64,000 nucleotides of DNA from Phytophthora quininea (lineage: Eukaryota; Oomycota; Peronosporomycetes; Peronosporales; Peronosporaceae). Positions 32,917 to 43,092 of the stretch are shown here, piece after piece. The notes under the pieces are model-generated. The model searched no databases, was not told the DNA's origin, and worked only from the letters and a program-made list of their open reading frames with translations. The translations under genes were made by a program, and so were the position numbers. The stretch's first letter is position 1. Every line of letters begins with the position of its first letter. The stretch lies in the NCBI GenBank assembly GCA_011947345.1, contig JAAVTG010000554.1, positions 992,001-1,056,000 of the forward strand, in the 5' to 3' direction.

Positions 32917-33112
32917 AGATACCCTGTCGATCTCGAGCTCGAGCTCCTCTTGGCATCCTCAGAATACTCAACTCCTTTAATCATGCACGCACGTCTCTGT
33001 GCGTACTGTACGAACATCTCTGTGCGTGATGTACCTTGCGTGTGCTTTTTTGAGGTCACAAAACGCATCGATCACAGCAGCAGGTCTCCGCTGTCTCGCT
33101 CGCCCCGCAGCC

Positions 33113-35283
33113 ATGTCCAAGCGCCCGCACTCCAAGATGTCTTCGGGGGCGTGCTCGACAGCATGCTCAGCTCTCTGTCGCGCACCAACGAGTCGACGTT
33201 CACGGCCAAGAAGGCGGAGGCGCAGGTGGCCAAGCTCACGGCGGGCCGCGGCCAGACCATCCCCGTGGACGAGAACTCGCAGGCGCCCGACGCCGCCATC
33301 GCCCAGTTCCTGCAGGATATGCGCGGGGTCATCGACGAGAAGGGCTTTGGCGCCAACGTGGAGGTCGAGCTGCGGCTCGGCCGCATCACGTCGTGCCTGC
33401 AGGAGGCGCGCTGCCGCCCGTCGCAGGAGGGAATGGACGCCGCCGTCGTGCTCACCGAGGACCAGATGAAGGCGGTGGGCGCCAAGTTCGTGCCCGGCGT
33501 GGCTGAGACGGACTACAAGGGCTTCGTGCGCGGCGTGGAGGGCATGCTCCGCGCCGACGCCTACTCAGAGCACAAGGAGACGCAGGTGACGCACAATATG
33601 GCCGGATCCAAGCGTGTGGTGCAGGACGTAGACCCACAGACCAATCTTAGAGGTACGCCCATGGTGCAGGTGAAGGAGCGGCTCGGATCGCTGGACATCT
33701 TCATGCCGCACTGCCAATATGACTGTCGCGTGTCCATCTCGTGCGAGTTTCCCATGCGGGAGCTGGAGGGGGACATGACCGAGATGCCAGCGGCCGAGAG
33801 CATTCGTCAGAAGGACCGGACGTCTGCCGTTGGACGCGATCTGCGCGTGGATCTTACGAAGGTCCTCGAGGAGAGCACCAACAAGAAGTCGTATGAGGTG
33901 GAGGTGGAGCTGAGCGAGCCTGCAGTGAACGGCTGGTTGAGCCAGCCTGACGAAAATGGACAGAGCTGGAAGAGTGCTATTGAGACGTCCTCGCTGCTGT
34001 GGAAGATGGTCAAATACTTTATGCCCAACGCTGGCCAGGCGTTCAAGCGATACTGGGACTTCTCCGGCGCGACGGAGATTCAAAATGCATACCAGGGCCG
34101 ATTAGGCGTGCGTGGCAAATTCAGCGGCACGATGCCAGTTGGATTCGCGCGCTGGCACATTCCGCTGGTGCAGAGCCGCGAGTACTTTGTGTCTGAAAAG
34201 ACGGACGGAGTCCGATACTTCTTGGTTGTGGCTGGAGGAACGACGGTGCTGGTAGATCGATCGAACTCACCCTTCACAGCGTCGGGCTTAGATTTGCTCA
34301 AATTGGTGTTGCCTGAAGGCACAGTGCTGGATGGCGAGCTTGTGGTATGTCGCTGATTGCTATTTGCTGGGGTGGATGAGACACTAACTATTGTTTTTGT
34401 CGTTCTGCAGTTTCACCAAAAGATAAACGCTACGTGTTCATTGCATTTGACATTATTGCAACAGGTCCATCAGCTGAGGATTCCCACGTGGACAAGCCCT
34501 TCGTGGAGCGACTCCGGATATTGAACGACTTTTTGTCGGAAGAGTACGTTGCTCTTATTTTCCTAGCCGTTGTTGTTGTTGTTGTACTAAAACTTGCTGT
34601 GGTTGCATTTACTTCGTCGCAGAGGCCCATATGCCTCTGGGATTCGCAATTTAGATATCAACCGCCACGCTATTCTGCTGGTTCTGCGCAAGAAATGGGT
34701 GCCGCACCGGCACATTATGGAGGTGTTCCGCCAGATCCAGCGTGTGCAAAAGCGCGATCACAGCCTTGGCCGTATCTACAGTGACGATAAGCGCACGCAC
34801 TACACGGACGGCGTCGTGTTCTGCCCCAACACGAAATACGTGACAAACACGCACCAGGAATACTTGAAGTGGAAGTGGTCCGATCTGATCACGGTGGACT
34901 TCCTAGCCACGCTGAACCAGGCAGGCGACGGAGTCCAGCTGTCTTGCGGTGGTCCGCGAAACACTCACATTGAGTTGGATTCAATCGTGCGGTTGGATCC
35001 CAAGGATATTCCTGTCGTGCACAAGCTGGTTTCAAGAACGCCCAACCGCTCGGCAGTGCTCGAATTCGCCTTCAACGCTGACAAAGGGCTCTGGAATTAC
35101 AAGTGTGCCCGTCCCGATAAGGACTGCGCCAACTACATCCGCACGGTGCTCGGCTCACTTGTGAATATGGCCGAGGGTATCTCAGAGGAGGAACTGCAGT
35201 ACCGGCTGACGAACCCGAACGGTGAGCAGTGGAACAGCCACATGAAGCGCATGCGTCGGTCGTTGCTGGAGCAGCACAAGTAA
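33113..35283 (+). CDS. mRNA-capping enzyme: tunnel-type RNA triphosphatase fused to guanylyltransferase
   Basis: Adds the GMP cap to nascent mRNA in the nucleus. Exons 33113-34344, 34411-34543 and 34623-35283; introns of 66 and 79 nt have CTAAC/CTAAA branch sites. The N-terminal part has VEVELRLG (about residue 82) and YEVEVEL (about 265). These are the paired glutamate strands of the metal-dependent triphosphate tunnel (Cet1-like) family. The C-terminal part has EKTDGVRY with the GMP-binding Lys (about 362), LDGEL (about 406), TDGVVF (about 516) and KWKW (about 538), motifs I, III, IV and V of guanylyltransferases. The start at 33113 (MSKRPHSKMSSG) needs one extra G near 33147, and exon 2 needs one extra C near 34416. 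With both, the length is exactly 675 codons plus stop. It faces the bZIP gene tail-to-tail. Confidence 0.88.
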
Positions 35284-35671
35284 GGATGTGGACGCTGCTG
35301 TTGACAAGAGGGAGCTGTTCATGAGATGGGGTTTCCGCTGGTGGGAAGGAAGGAGTTTGTTCTAGAGCAACGACAACAAGGTTGCAGCGAATAACCATAG
35401 TTTACACAGGAGTTTACCCTAGCAAAGAGAAGATCGGCTTTACAGCACCGGCATTTCGAGAGAGCAAACGAGAAAAAGAAAGCCGAAAGGCCAATTTCTT
35501 TCAACTCATAAAACAACGTTGCTCTCCCATTTTGTCTGGCCGATGCTTTCGCCTCGCACTTCTCCAAGCACCTCCTTTGGCCAGAAGGAAGGGGTGAATA
35601 TTCACCCCTTCCACGTATTATATGCAGTTCACACCAGTCGCACGGCACCAGAGGCAGGCCTATCAGTGTTC
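35284..35671. other. Shared 3' region of capping enzyme and bZIP genes
   Basis: 388 bp between two stop codons. I see no gene. Short inverted pair CAGAAGGAAGGGGTGAATATTCACCCCTTC at 35581-35610 could fold as a hairpin. Confidence 0.5.
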
Positions 35672-37104
35672 TCACAGCACACTCCGCCACAGCTTGTTCA
35701 GCAGGTGCATACAGGCTTGGTTGTTGGTCACCCACACGATAAACTGCAACAGTACAATGACAAAGTTAGCTCTCAAGCAGTCAGCAACAGCGAGCATGAC
35801 ACAACATTCGTACGTACCTTGGCGCGTTGGGTGGGGGTAAGAATATTCTGCAGCTTGTCCATCTCCATGTCTAAGGTGGAGTTTTTGTTCGTCACCTCTG
35901 TCTTGAGCTCCGCCAGCAGACCTAGCGCGCTCTTGAGGTTCTCGCAGATTAGAGAGATCGACCCTCTCTGTTGTTGGATCTTCTTCTTCTGGTCCTCACT
36001 CAGTCCCAGCTCCTTGGCCAGGATGACCGGCAGACTTGTTTCGTCCTCCTCATCTTGCCAGAAGCTGTCGTCTTGGCGCAGCGCCCAGATACACATCTTT
36101 GTCACCTGCGTGGGCAGCAGCAGCCGCTCAATCTGGTGCAGGTGATAGCTCAGAGCCGAGCGGCGGCCGTGGCCGTAGTCCGAGTACTGCTCTTTGAAGT
36201 TGTCAATCTTCTCGGCTAGCTCCTTTCCGAGGCGCCGCGTTGGATCATCTTCTCCAGCTCCTCGCACACGCGGTTCTTCTCTTTCTCCTCCTGTCGGATG
36301 GCCTCCTTGCCGGCCTTCAGCTGGCCGCGCAGCTCCATGTTCTCGCGCTCGAGCTGGCGGCAGCGCTCCTCCACCCCGAGGATGTGCTCTCTCTTGCGGC
36401 GTCTGCACTCGCGCGCCGACTCGCGGTTGCGCTCCAGCTTGAGCTTGCGCTGGAGACTGGTTGCGTCTGTGTTGTTGTTGTTATCGCTGCCGCTGCTGGC
36501 TGAGGCCGGCGGTTTCTCCGTCTTGGGGCTCTTGGCCGCCGGTGCGTTGTGGACAGCCTGGCGCTTCTGCACCAGCGCATTGTTGGCGCTCTCCAGGTGG
36601 CGCAGCAGCCCTTCCTGCGTGGCCGACATGGGCTTGCTGGCATGGTCCTTCTCGGCCTCGGCGGCCGAGCGCTTCTTGCCCCTCTGCGTGGGCTGCTTGG
36701 CCGCCGGCTGCGTGGTGGGGGCAGCGTGGCGGTGGTGGCCGAGGGCGTGGGCGCCGGCAGCGTGACGGTCAGCGGCCCGGTATGCACCATCGGGGCCGAC
36801 GTGGTGTGCAGGCTAAGCGGCAGGCTGGCGTCCTCGGGCCCGAGCATGCGGAACGGGTCGTCCAGCGCCATGGACGTGGCCAGCGCGTGGTGCGCGTCGT
36901 GCGGGGCCCCGCGTGGCCGGCGGGGGCGCTCATGTTCTCCGAGTTGAACAGCAGCCACGAGAACATGTCGCGGTTGGTGGCGCCCAGCAGCTCCATGTCG
37001 GCCGAGACATCGGCCCCGGCAGCGGGTCCACCGACGGGCAGCTCCGCTGGCAAGTGCACCGTGGCGGCAACGCGCGGCGAGCGGGGCAGCGCAACTTCCT
37101 TCAT
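35672..37104 (-). CDS. bZIP transcription factor
   Basis: A nuclear DNA-binding protein. The start at 37104 (MKEVALPRSPRVAA) is the first Met of the run that reads MELLGATNRDMFSWLLF. A middle Ala/Thr/Pro-rich part contains MALDDPFRMLGPED. The basic region NRESARECRRRKREHI has the canonical Asn and Arg spacing, followed by the Leu zipper (LGVEERCRQLERENMELRGQL, about 36330-36390). A helical C-terminal domain (YSDYGHGRRSALSYHLHQIE) is followed by an intron at 35744-35817 (74 nt, GTACGT donor). The last exon ends NNQACMHLLNKLWRSVL. This architecture is common in oomycete bZIPs. Frames break by one base near 36908, 36718 and 36235, two of them in G/C runs. With those bases the total is 453 codons plus stop. 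Confidence 0.85.
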
Positions 37105-38667
37105 GGCGAGCTCGATTTGATCTGGTGGTGACGCGGCCTCCGCGGCTTTCGCGTTCGAGAATGCAGCCCCATGGGCGCCAGACGGCTGCCGCGACGTGCA
37201 GGACGGGCGCGCGAGACTGGTTTCCGCGACCGACTGTCGAGTTGGAGCGATGGGATTGGTCGGAATTGGCCTGGTCGTCGGGCGCACTAGATATTCTCTG
37301 TCTCTGGTCAGGTTGACGGGGATCTCGTCTAAATCGCCGTAATACTGTAAAGAAAGATGAGAAAGCTGTTTATTATCCCCTCGGATAGATATCCGTTCTG
37401 AATCTGTTATCAGTTTTGAATATGTGGCTCTGTCTCCAGATAAGTTTCCAACTACTTCAATTTGGTATGGATGTGGCAATTGCTAACACCTCGAACAAGT
37501 TGCAAGAGACGACGTGGCCAGGGCGACGTGGAAGGGGATGGGCCTTTCGGCGGCGTTTCTGCTCGCCTTGGCGGGTGCTCAGCGCCCGCACCGAGAAACC
37601 CGGTTGCTGGTTGCTGGCGCTCTGCTCGCCGCAAAGTTCTTCCGCCCCGCGCTGCCATCCCAGCGGCCGAAGCGCGCTGCAATTTGAGGAGGCAGCTCGC
37701 TCCGAGTGGTGTCATCACTTGCTCGGAAGCCATGACAGCAATCTGGGCGGGAATCTGTCGCCAGCGTTCTACGGAGGCCTGCCGCGCCGTTGCCAACGCG
37801 AGGTTTCTTCTCGCAATGCGCTCCGTGGCAGCCACCACCGGCGGTGGCACCGCCACCATCAAGCGCTTGTGAGCACTCGTCGTTCAGGCCGACAGGCCTT
37901 CCCTCCGCCGAAAGGCGTTTTCCCAGACCAGCAGTGGGCTGCACCAGCCTTAGACTGCAGCAGATCGCCAGTCAAATCCAAGTGACACGGCCTGCTCTGA
38001 CGCACTTCAGCTCCGCGTTAAACGAGCCGCTGAATGCCATCCAGACCGCCATCCTTCCAAGCAGCAAATTCCGTTTCCGAGTAGGCCATCTTGGCCAACG
38101 CGAGACTACCAAAATGCTTCTGCCTCGACGAGCAGGCAGGCAGGCAGGCAGGCAGGGCAGGCAGATCCCAACCTGCGGCGCGAGACAGCATTTCCGCTCC
38201 TGCTGCGAGCTTTCCACACGAAAACGCCCACGATGCTCTCGTTTTGAGTTTTGTGGTCCACAGTGATTCGACACGGTGCCAAGTTTTGGGACATAGTGTA
38301 CATTATATGTGTGCGCCACACCACCCGCTGCTTTTGGACAGCCAATCACACGGTGCCAAAGAGCGCTGGTCGGTCGGTCGGTTTGCATACATAATTCAAG
38401 CGTAAAGCCGGTCGGTCGCCCAACGAAGACCCGTCGCCCCGTCGTCAGACTCTGAGCGAAGCCCAAGAAGGCGAAAGCACGACGGTCTGGCGGGCAGTCC
38501 ACGATTGCACTGCGTAAAGGAAAGGCGAGGTACGCGCTTGCTCTGGCCGACTCTCTTGTGGTTGTATGGTGCCGCTCACTCGCTCACTTGTCCATCGGCA
38601 GCCGCGAGCCGATACGTTCCTCCCCTGAGAGAGACCCCCTGAAAACTAACTCGAATCTACAACCAGC
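37105..38667. other. Intergenic region between bZIP and AGC kinase
   Basis: About 1.5 kb between divergent genes. A minus frame at 37452-37862 (Ala/Arg-rich, ends VSNCHIHTKLK) and a plus frame over the same DNA look like GC-driven chance frames. I recognise no domain. CACTCGCTCACTTGTCC near 38578 could hold the kinase initiator. Confidence 0.4.
38131..38164. repeat. (GGCA)n microsatellite
   Basis: A run of GCAG/GGCA tetramers with one interruption, upstream of the AGC kinase gene. Confidence 0.9.
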
Positions 38668-40095
38668 ATGGGCAACAAGGGATCCAAGGGCGCCCGCAGC
38701 ATGCGTCCGCCCATCAAGAGCGACTCGCGCGGCTTCAAGTTTGGCAACTACGCCAACGGCGGCCGCGACGCCGGCAAGAGCGCGCCCGCCGCGCCCTCGT
38801 ACCCGTCGACGGGCCCCCGCCGGCCCCCGGTCAGCCGCACCAGCAACAGCAACAGCAGTACCAACAACAGCAGCAACAGCAGGCCGAGGAAGAGTGTACG
38901 TGGCGCTCTCTGGCGACCAGGCAACACTAAGGATTTGTATACTGACGTGGCGTCGTTGTGTTGTTTCATCGCGCTTTTTGCAGCCGACCTGGAAGACGAC
39001 GACTCGGGCCCCATCGAGCAAGTGGCCATCGAAGACATGGACGGCCCCGCGCGCCCGCAGACCAAGGTGAACGTGGAGGACTTTGACCTGCTCAAGGTGC
39101 TGGGCAAGGGCAGCTTCGGCAAGGTCATGATGGTGCGCAAGAAGGACACCAAGATGATCTACGCCATGAAGACCCTGCGCAAGGCCGCGCTGGTGAAGCG
39201 CAACCAACTGCTGCACACCAAGACGGAGCGTAGCATTCTGCAGAGCATCAAGCACCCGTACCTCACGAGCCTCACGTACGCCTTCCAGACGCCAGACAAG
39301 CTCTATTTGGTCATGGACTACTGCGGCGGAGGCGAGCTCTTCTTCTGGCTCAAGAAGGACCGCCGCTTCTCGCAGCAGAAGGCGCGTCTGTTCGCCGCCG
39401 AGATCATCCTCGCCCTGCAGGAGCTGCACAAGCACGACATCATCTACCGTGACTTGAAGCCCGAGAACATCCTGCTGGACCTGGAGGGACACATCCGTCT
39501 GACCGACTTCGGTCTCTCCAAGGAGGCCGTCACGGGCGCCGGCGCCACGGGCGGAACCAAGACTTTCTGCGGAACGCCCGAGTACCTTGCCCCCGAGATC
39601 CTGGAGAACAAGGGCCACGGCAAGGCTGTGGACTGGTGGAGTCTGGGAACGCTTATCTACGAAATGCTCACGGGTCTGCCGCCCTTCTACGACCAGAATA
39701 TGCAGCGTATGTACGACAAGATCCTGAACGCGCCGCTGCGGTTCCCGTCTTTCATGTCCGCCGAGGCCAAGGACCTCCTCACTGGCCTGTTGACGCGAAA
39801 GGTGGGAGACCGGCTCGGCAGTGGCCCCACAGACGCCGAAGAGATCAAGTCACACCCGTTCTTCAAGGGCATTGACTGGGAAGCTGTGCTGCGCAAGGAG
39901 GTGCAGCCCGAGTTCAAGCCGCCCAACAGATTGGGCTCGATGGACACGAGCAATTTCGATGTCGAGTTTACTGCTGAGAAGCCCGTGGATTCGGTGGTGA
40001 CCACCACAATGAGTGAGACGCAGCGCAACAAGGCACAGTTCCCAGGCTTCACGTACAACGCCGATACGATGGACGAGGACCACAAGGGCAACTAA
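38668..40095 (+). CDS. AGC-family Ser/Thr protein kinase (Akt/S6K-like), probably N-myristoylated
   Basis: Exons 38668-38895 and 38984-40095, intron 88 nt (GTACGT...TTTGCAG). It begins MGNKGS, a myristoylation consensus, followed by a basic Ser/Gly-rich leader. Exon 1 needs one more C near 38826. It then reads a polyglutamine tract (two Q runs around one Tyr) and AEEE, and joins exon 2 in frame as SDLEDDDSG, total 446 codons plus stop. Kinase domain: GKGSFGKV (about 117), YAMKTLRK (Lys about 138), YRDLKPEN (about 231), DFGLSK, activation segment TFCGTPEYLAPE (about 270), and the C-terminal hydrophobic motif FPGFTY (about 430). The activation Thr and hydrophobic-motif site are the usual PDK1 and TOR-type regulatory sites of AGC kinases. 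No PH domain is seen, unlike true Akt. Confidence 0.88.
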   Translation: MGNKGSKGARSMRPPIKSDSRGFKFGNYANGGRDAGKSAPAAPSYPSTGPRRPPVSRTSNSNSSTNNSSNSRPRKSVRGALWRPGNTKDLYTDVASLCCFIALFAADLEDDDSGPIEQVAIEDMDGPARPQTKVNVEDFDLLKVLGKGSFGKVMMVRKKDTKMIYAMKTLRKAALVKRNQLLHTKTERSILQSIKHPYLTSLTYAFQTPDKLYLVMDYCGGGELFFWLKKDRRFSQQKARLFAAEIILALQELHKHDIIYRDLKPENILLDLEGHIRLTDFGLSKEAVTGAGATGGTKTFCGTPEYLAPEILENKGHGKAVDWWSLGTLIYEMLTGLPPFYDQNMQRMYDKILNAPLRFPSFMSAEAKDLLTGLLTRKVGDRLGSGPTDAEEIKSHPFFKGIDWEAVLRKEVQPEFKPPNRLGSMDTSNFDVEFTAEKPVDSVVTTTMSETQRNKAQFPGFTYNADTMDEDHKGN

Positions 40096-40354
40096 GAGTC
40101 ATTGTGCGCTCCTCTTCCACCGCCCCGGCGCTTAGACACGAGAGATCGAACGAAGCAGCCCATCAAAGGACATGCGGCGAACGCAGGCGCGTCGCGCAGG
40201 AAGGCGGGCATGTCGGCTTGATACCTTGCCTACTCCGGAGGACAAGCAGTGTGAAGCATGGTTTTATTTTTCATATTGTTGGGTTCTCCTGCTTGTCCAG
40301 TTCCTCTCGCTAGCCCTCGTGTACATGCAAGAAGTAGCTAAGAAATCACAAAAA
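40096..40354. other. Shared 3' region of AGC kinase and LSG1 genes
   Basis: Tail-to-tail spacer of 259 bp, no gene seen. Confidence 0.5.
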
Positions 40355-42783
40355 TCAATTGATGAATGCAAATTTATCGGTCTTTAGCGTGTGTTCGTAC
40401 ACCCCGCTCAAGTTTGACCGAGGCAAGCTCAAGGGCTGCGTCGACGGTCCTTCTTTGCCTCCAGAGTTCATGTGGACGCCACCGAGTCCGCCAGGCAAGT
40501 CCGAGTCCTCGTACGGGTTCTTGTCGCGGCCTTTTCGGCCCTTGCGCCCGTGCTTCTTCAGACGCTTGCTCACTAAGCGCTTATCCTCAACGGTGGTGTC
40601 GAAGTCCAAGTCTTCTTCCGCTTCTACCGGAGCTGCATCCCGGCTGCTTTCTTCTTGCACCAAAATGACAGGCTTATCATTATCAGGAAATTGGGTCTTG
40701 GCCAGCTCGTGGATGTCGAAGATGCTGGGATCTTTCAAATCCGGCGGAGGATGGCAATACAGCAGTCGGCCGTTCACGTAATGCCGAAGAATGTCTCTCT
40801 GCGCGCGAAGTGTCTGGGCCTCCCTTGCCTGTTGTCGTGTAGCCGCGATTGCGAGCATAGGACTGTAGCAAGTAAATGCAAGTGGTGATAATGATCTGCA
40901 CAGCAACAGTACCCCTCAAAACCAACTCACCTCTAGTAGCGCGTAAATGCCAACAGGATCCGCTTCCTTTGCCGTCTTCGGTGTGGCAATCTTGATACCA
41001 TACGTTCGCTCGAAGACTCTCTTCGGAATCCGATGGCACAGAAGCTGACAAGGAGCTGTGAAGTTGAGCAAAACCAGCAGCATTAAAGACTTTATCAGAA
41101 CACGATCAGAGAGCAGTCAAAGGTGCTCGACTTACATATATGGTCGCGCATTTGGGACAGAGGAAGCACACCGCAGCAGTACATTTCAGCTTTGGAGTTG
41201 ACGAAACTGGGGAACACGAGACCCGGGCAATCGCACAGCATGATCTTATCTGACAGAATCATCGTCTGCACAATTTGTCACGGAGCGTAAGCCACTGAGA
41301 AATAGTTAACAACAATATCACAGCACTACGAACCTGGAAGTGTTTAGTCTTTCCCGGAGTCGCACCAACCGCGACACGCTGAGTCTTGTGAGAGTACGTC
41401 GAAGCGCCTAGCAGCGCATTAATCACCGAACTCTTACCGACATTGGGAAAGCCCACCATACCCAACTTGATCAAGCCCTTATCTTTCACACGAACACCCA
41501 CTTCGTGCAGCACTTCCGTGGCGACCTTCGTCACATACTCCAGAAGTTCAATACGAGATAGCACCGGGAACTCGCTAGGCTCCGTCTCGACCGTCGCGGA
41601 AATTTGAGGTGCACTCGCAGGCTCCGCTGCTTCATATTCATCGTGGCTGTCAGTGCTCCGCTCCATCTGTCTCAATTTCTTTGCCTCTTCGTCGATTTCA
41701 TCCTGCGCCTCCTTCGCCGAGAAGAAGACAAAGTCAATGTTCTCCGCGTTAAAGTGCTCGCCCCAAGCAATGCTAGCCACCAAACAAATACGCCATAAAA
41801 TCACCATCCCAGAAGCGTGTTAAGACCAACAACGCAAACGAGAACTTACCGTTGCCGTTCACTCAGAAAGTCAGACTTGTTGATAATCAACAGCGTGCGT
41901 CTCGGCGTAGATCCCTCTTTAGCGTAGGCATCAAGATCAGTCGAACTGCAGCAATATTCAATGTTAGTCGCGATAAAGCAAAGAATCGAAAGACACCGCC
42001 ATACCGATAGAACATGGGGTTGCGCGCGTCCACAATCTGCACCATGACGTCGCTTCGCTCGCGGACGTGCCACAGCTGGCGCCACACCTCCAGGTTCTTC
42101 TCGAACGGAGTAACTTCCAGGTGCTCCGACGACGCTTCCAACCTGCAAATGCACCGCCACAAACGTCAATTGCTTCCCGCCAAGTGCCCGTGTCTCGCGG
42201 CAACCCACTCACACGGCGATGTCGCGACGCCACTCGAGGAAGCTTTCCTTCTCGAGGCGGTTCAGCTCCTCCGCTGTGGTCGACGTGTCCCACTGCGGAC
42301 GGCGCGGCACTTTCATCTCCGCGAACGTCATCTCCGGCACCACATTGGTCTCCGTCCTGCCGCCATAAACAAAACCCATCAGCAACAGTCTCCGCGGTCT
42401 TCGAGTCATTGTAGAGAGTGTGCACGCACTCGACCAGCTGCGGCCCAGCGTCCGCCTCCTCCATGAGCATGATGCTCTCCTTGACGGCCGTGAACTCGCG
42501 ATTGGCTAACACTGCACTGGCCAGGAAGTCGTCCTGCAGTCAATACATCGTCAAAACTAGGCCTTAGGCCTACGCCAGTCCGTAGAGCGCAGCAGCCTAC
42601 CAGGGACGAGCCTTCCAGGTACGAGGCCAACGCCACTGAGGCGTCGCCGCCGTCGCGCTCCGAGACGTGTTTGCCGGCACTGGACTGCACGTCCGTCGTG
42701 TTGGTCGCCGACGTCTTCTTCTGCGTCTTGAGCAGCGCGTTGCCCAGCCCACCTTTCTTAACCTTGGCACCTGTGCGACCCAT
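40355..42783 (-). CDS. LSG1: Large-subunit GTPase LSG1 (circularly permuted, YlqF family)
   Basis: A cytoplasmic GTPase that helps release the NMD3 export adaptor from pre-60S ribosomes. Nine exons: 42783-42601, 42533-42430, 42356-42213, 42142-42005, 41945-41850, 41772-41334, 41265-41136, 41055-40931 and 40862-40355; introns 59-80 nt. MGRTGAKVKKGGLGNAL is the conserved start. The G motifs are in permuted order: INKSDFL (G4, about residue 208) precedes GFPNVGKSS (G1, about 328) and DCPGL (G3, about 379), diagnostic for the family. VQIVDARNPMFYR and the Lys/Arg-rich tail (KKHGRKGRKGRDKN) also fit. The last exon needs a two-base change in a GA run near 40812 so that TSRAER continues as DILRHYVNGRLLYC. 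With it, all exons total 622 codons plus stop. Confidence 0.9.
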
Positions 42784-42876
42784 TGCTGCGGTTGACGATG
42801 ATGAGCTTCACTGGTGGAAACCCTTCTCGTCTCTTGAATAGGGATGTCTCTTATAAAGAACAGCAAATAAAACCCA

Positions 42877-42892
42877 TTGAAAAGAATGACTC
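42877..42892 (-). promoter_or_regulatory. Oomycete-type core promoter of LSG1
   Basis: On minus, GTCATTCT followed by TTTCAATGG, about 95-110 bp before the LSG1 start. It matches the initiator plus flanking-element arrangement known for oomycetes. Confidence 0.4.
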
Positions 42893-43092
42893 CCACCATT
42901 TTCCATTGTGTCTTCGCCTGTCATGATGAAGAACTGTGCAGTGCACAATGGACCGCAGAGTTTGAGAGCAATGCAAGCTAGCGGGGATTCGGATCACTAA
43001 AAATTGGAGAGTACTTCGAAGCATCCAGAACTTCCTAAAACACGTTAGAATTAATTTTAGCTGCTATACATCTCTGGAGGCAGTTGGTGGCG

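Noticed and set aside
34360..34630. (GTT)n tract as a coding Val or Leu run in the capping enzyme
   Set aside because: It lies inside a phase-correct 79-nt intron (34544-34622).
37452..37862. Minus-strand frame of 136 codons upstream of the bZIP gene as an extra exon
   Set aside because: No splice pair joined it to the bZIP start in phase, and its composition looks GC-driven. Not excluded as a separate small gene.
38584..39618. Minus-strand open frame of 344 codons opposite the AGC kinase
   Set aside because: Leu/Val/Glu-rich antisense shadow; the kinase motifs are on plus.
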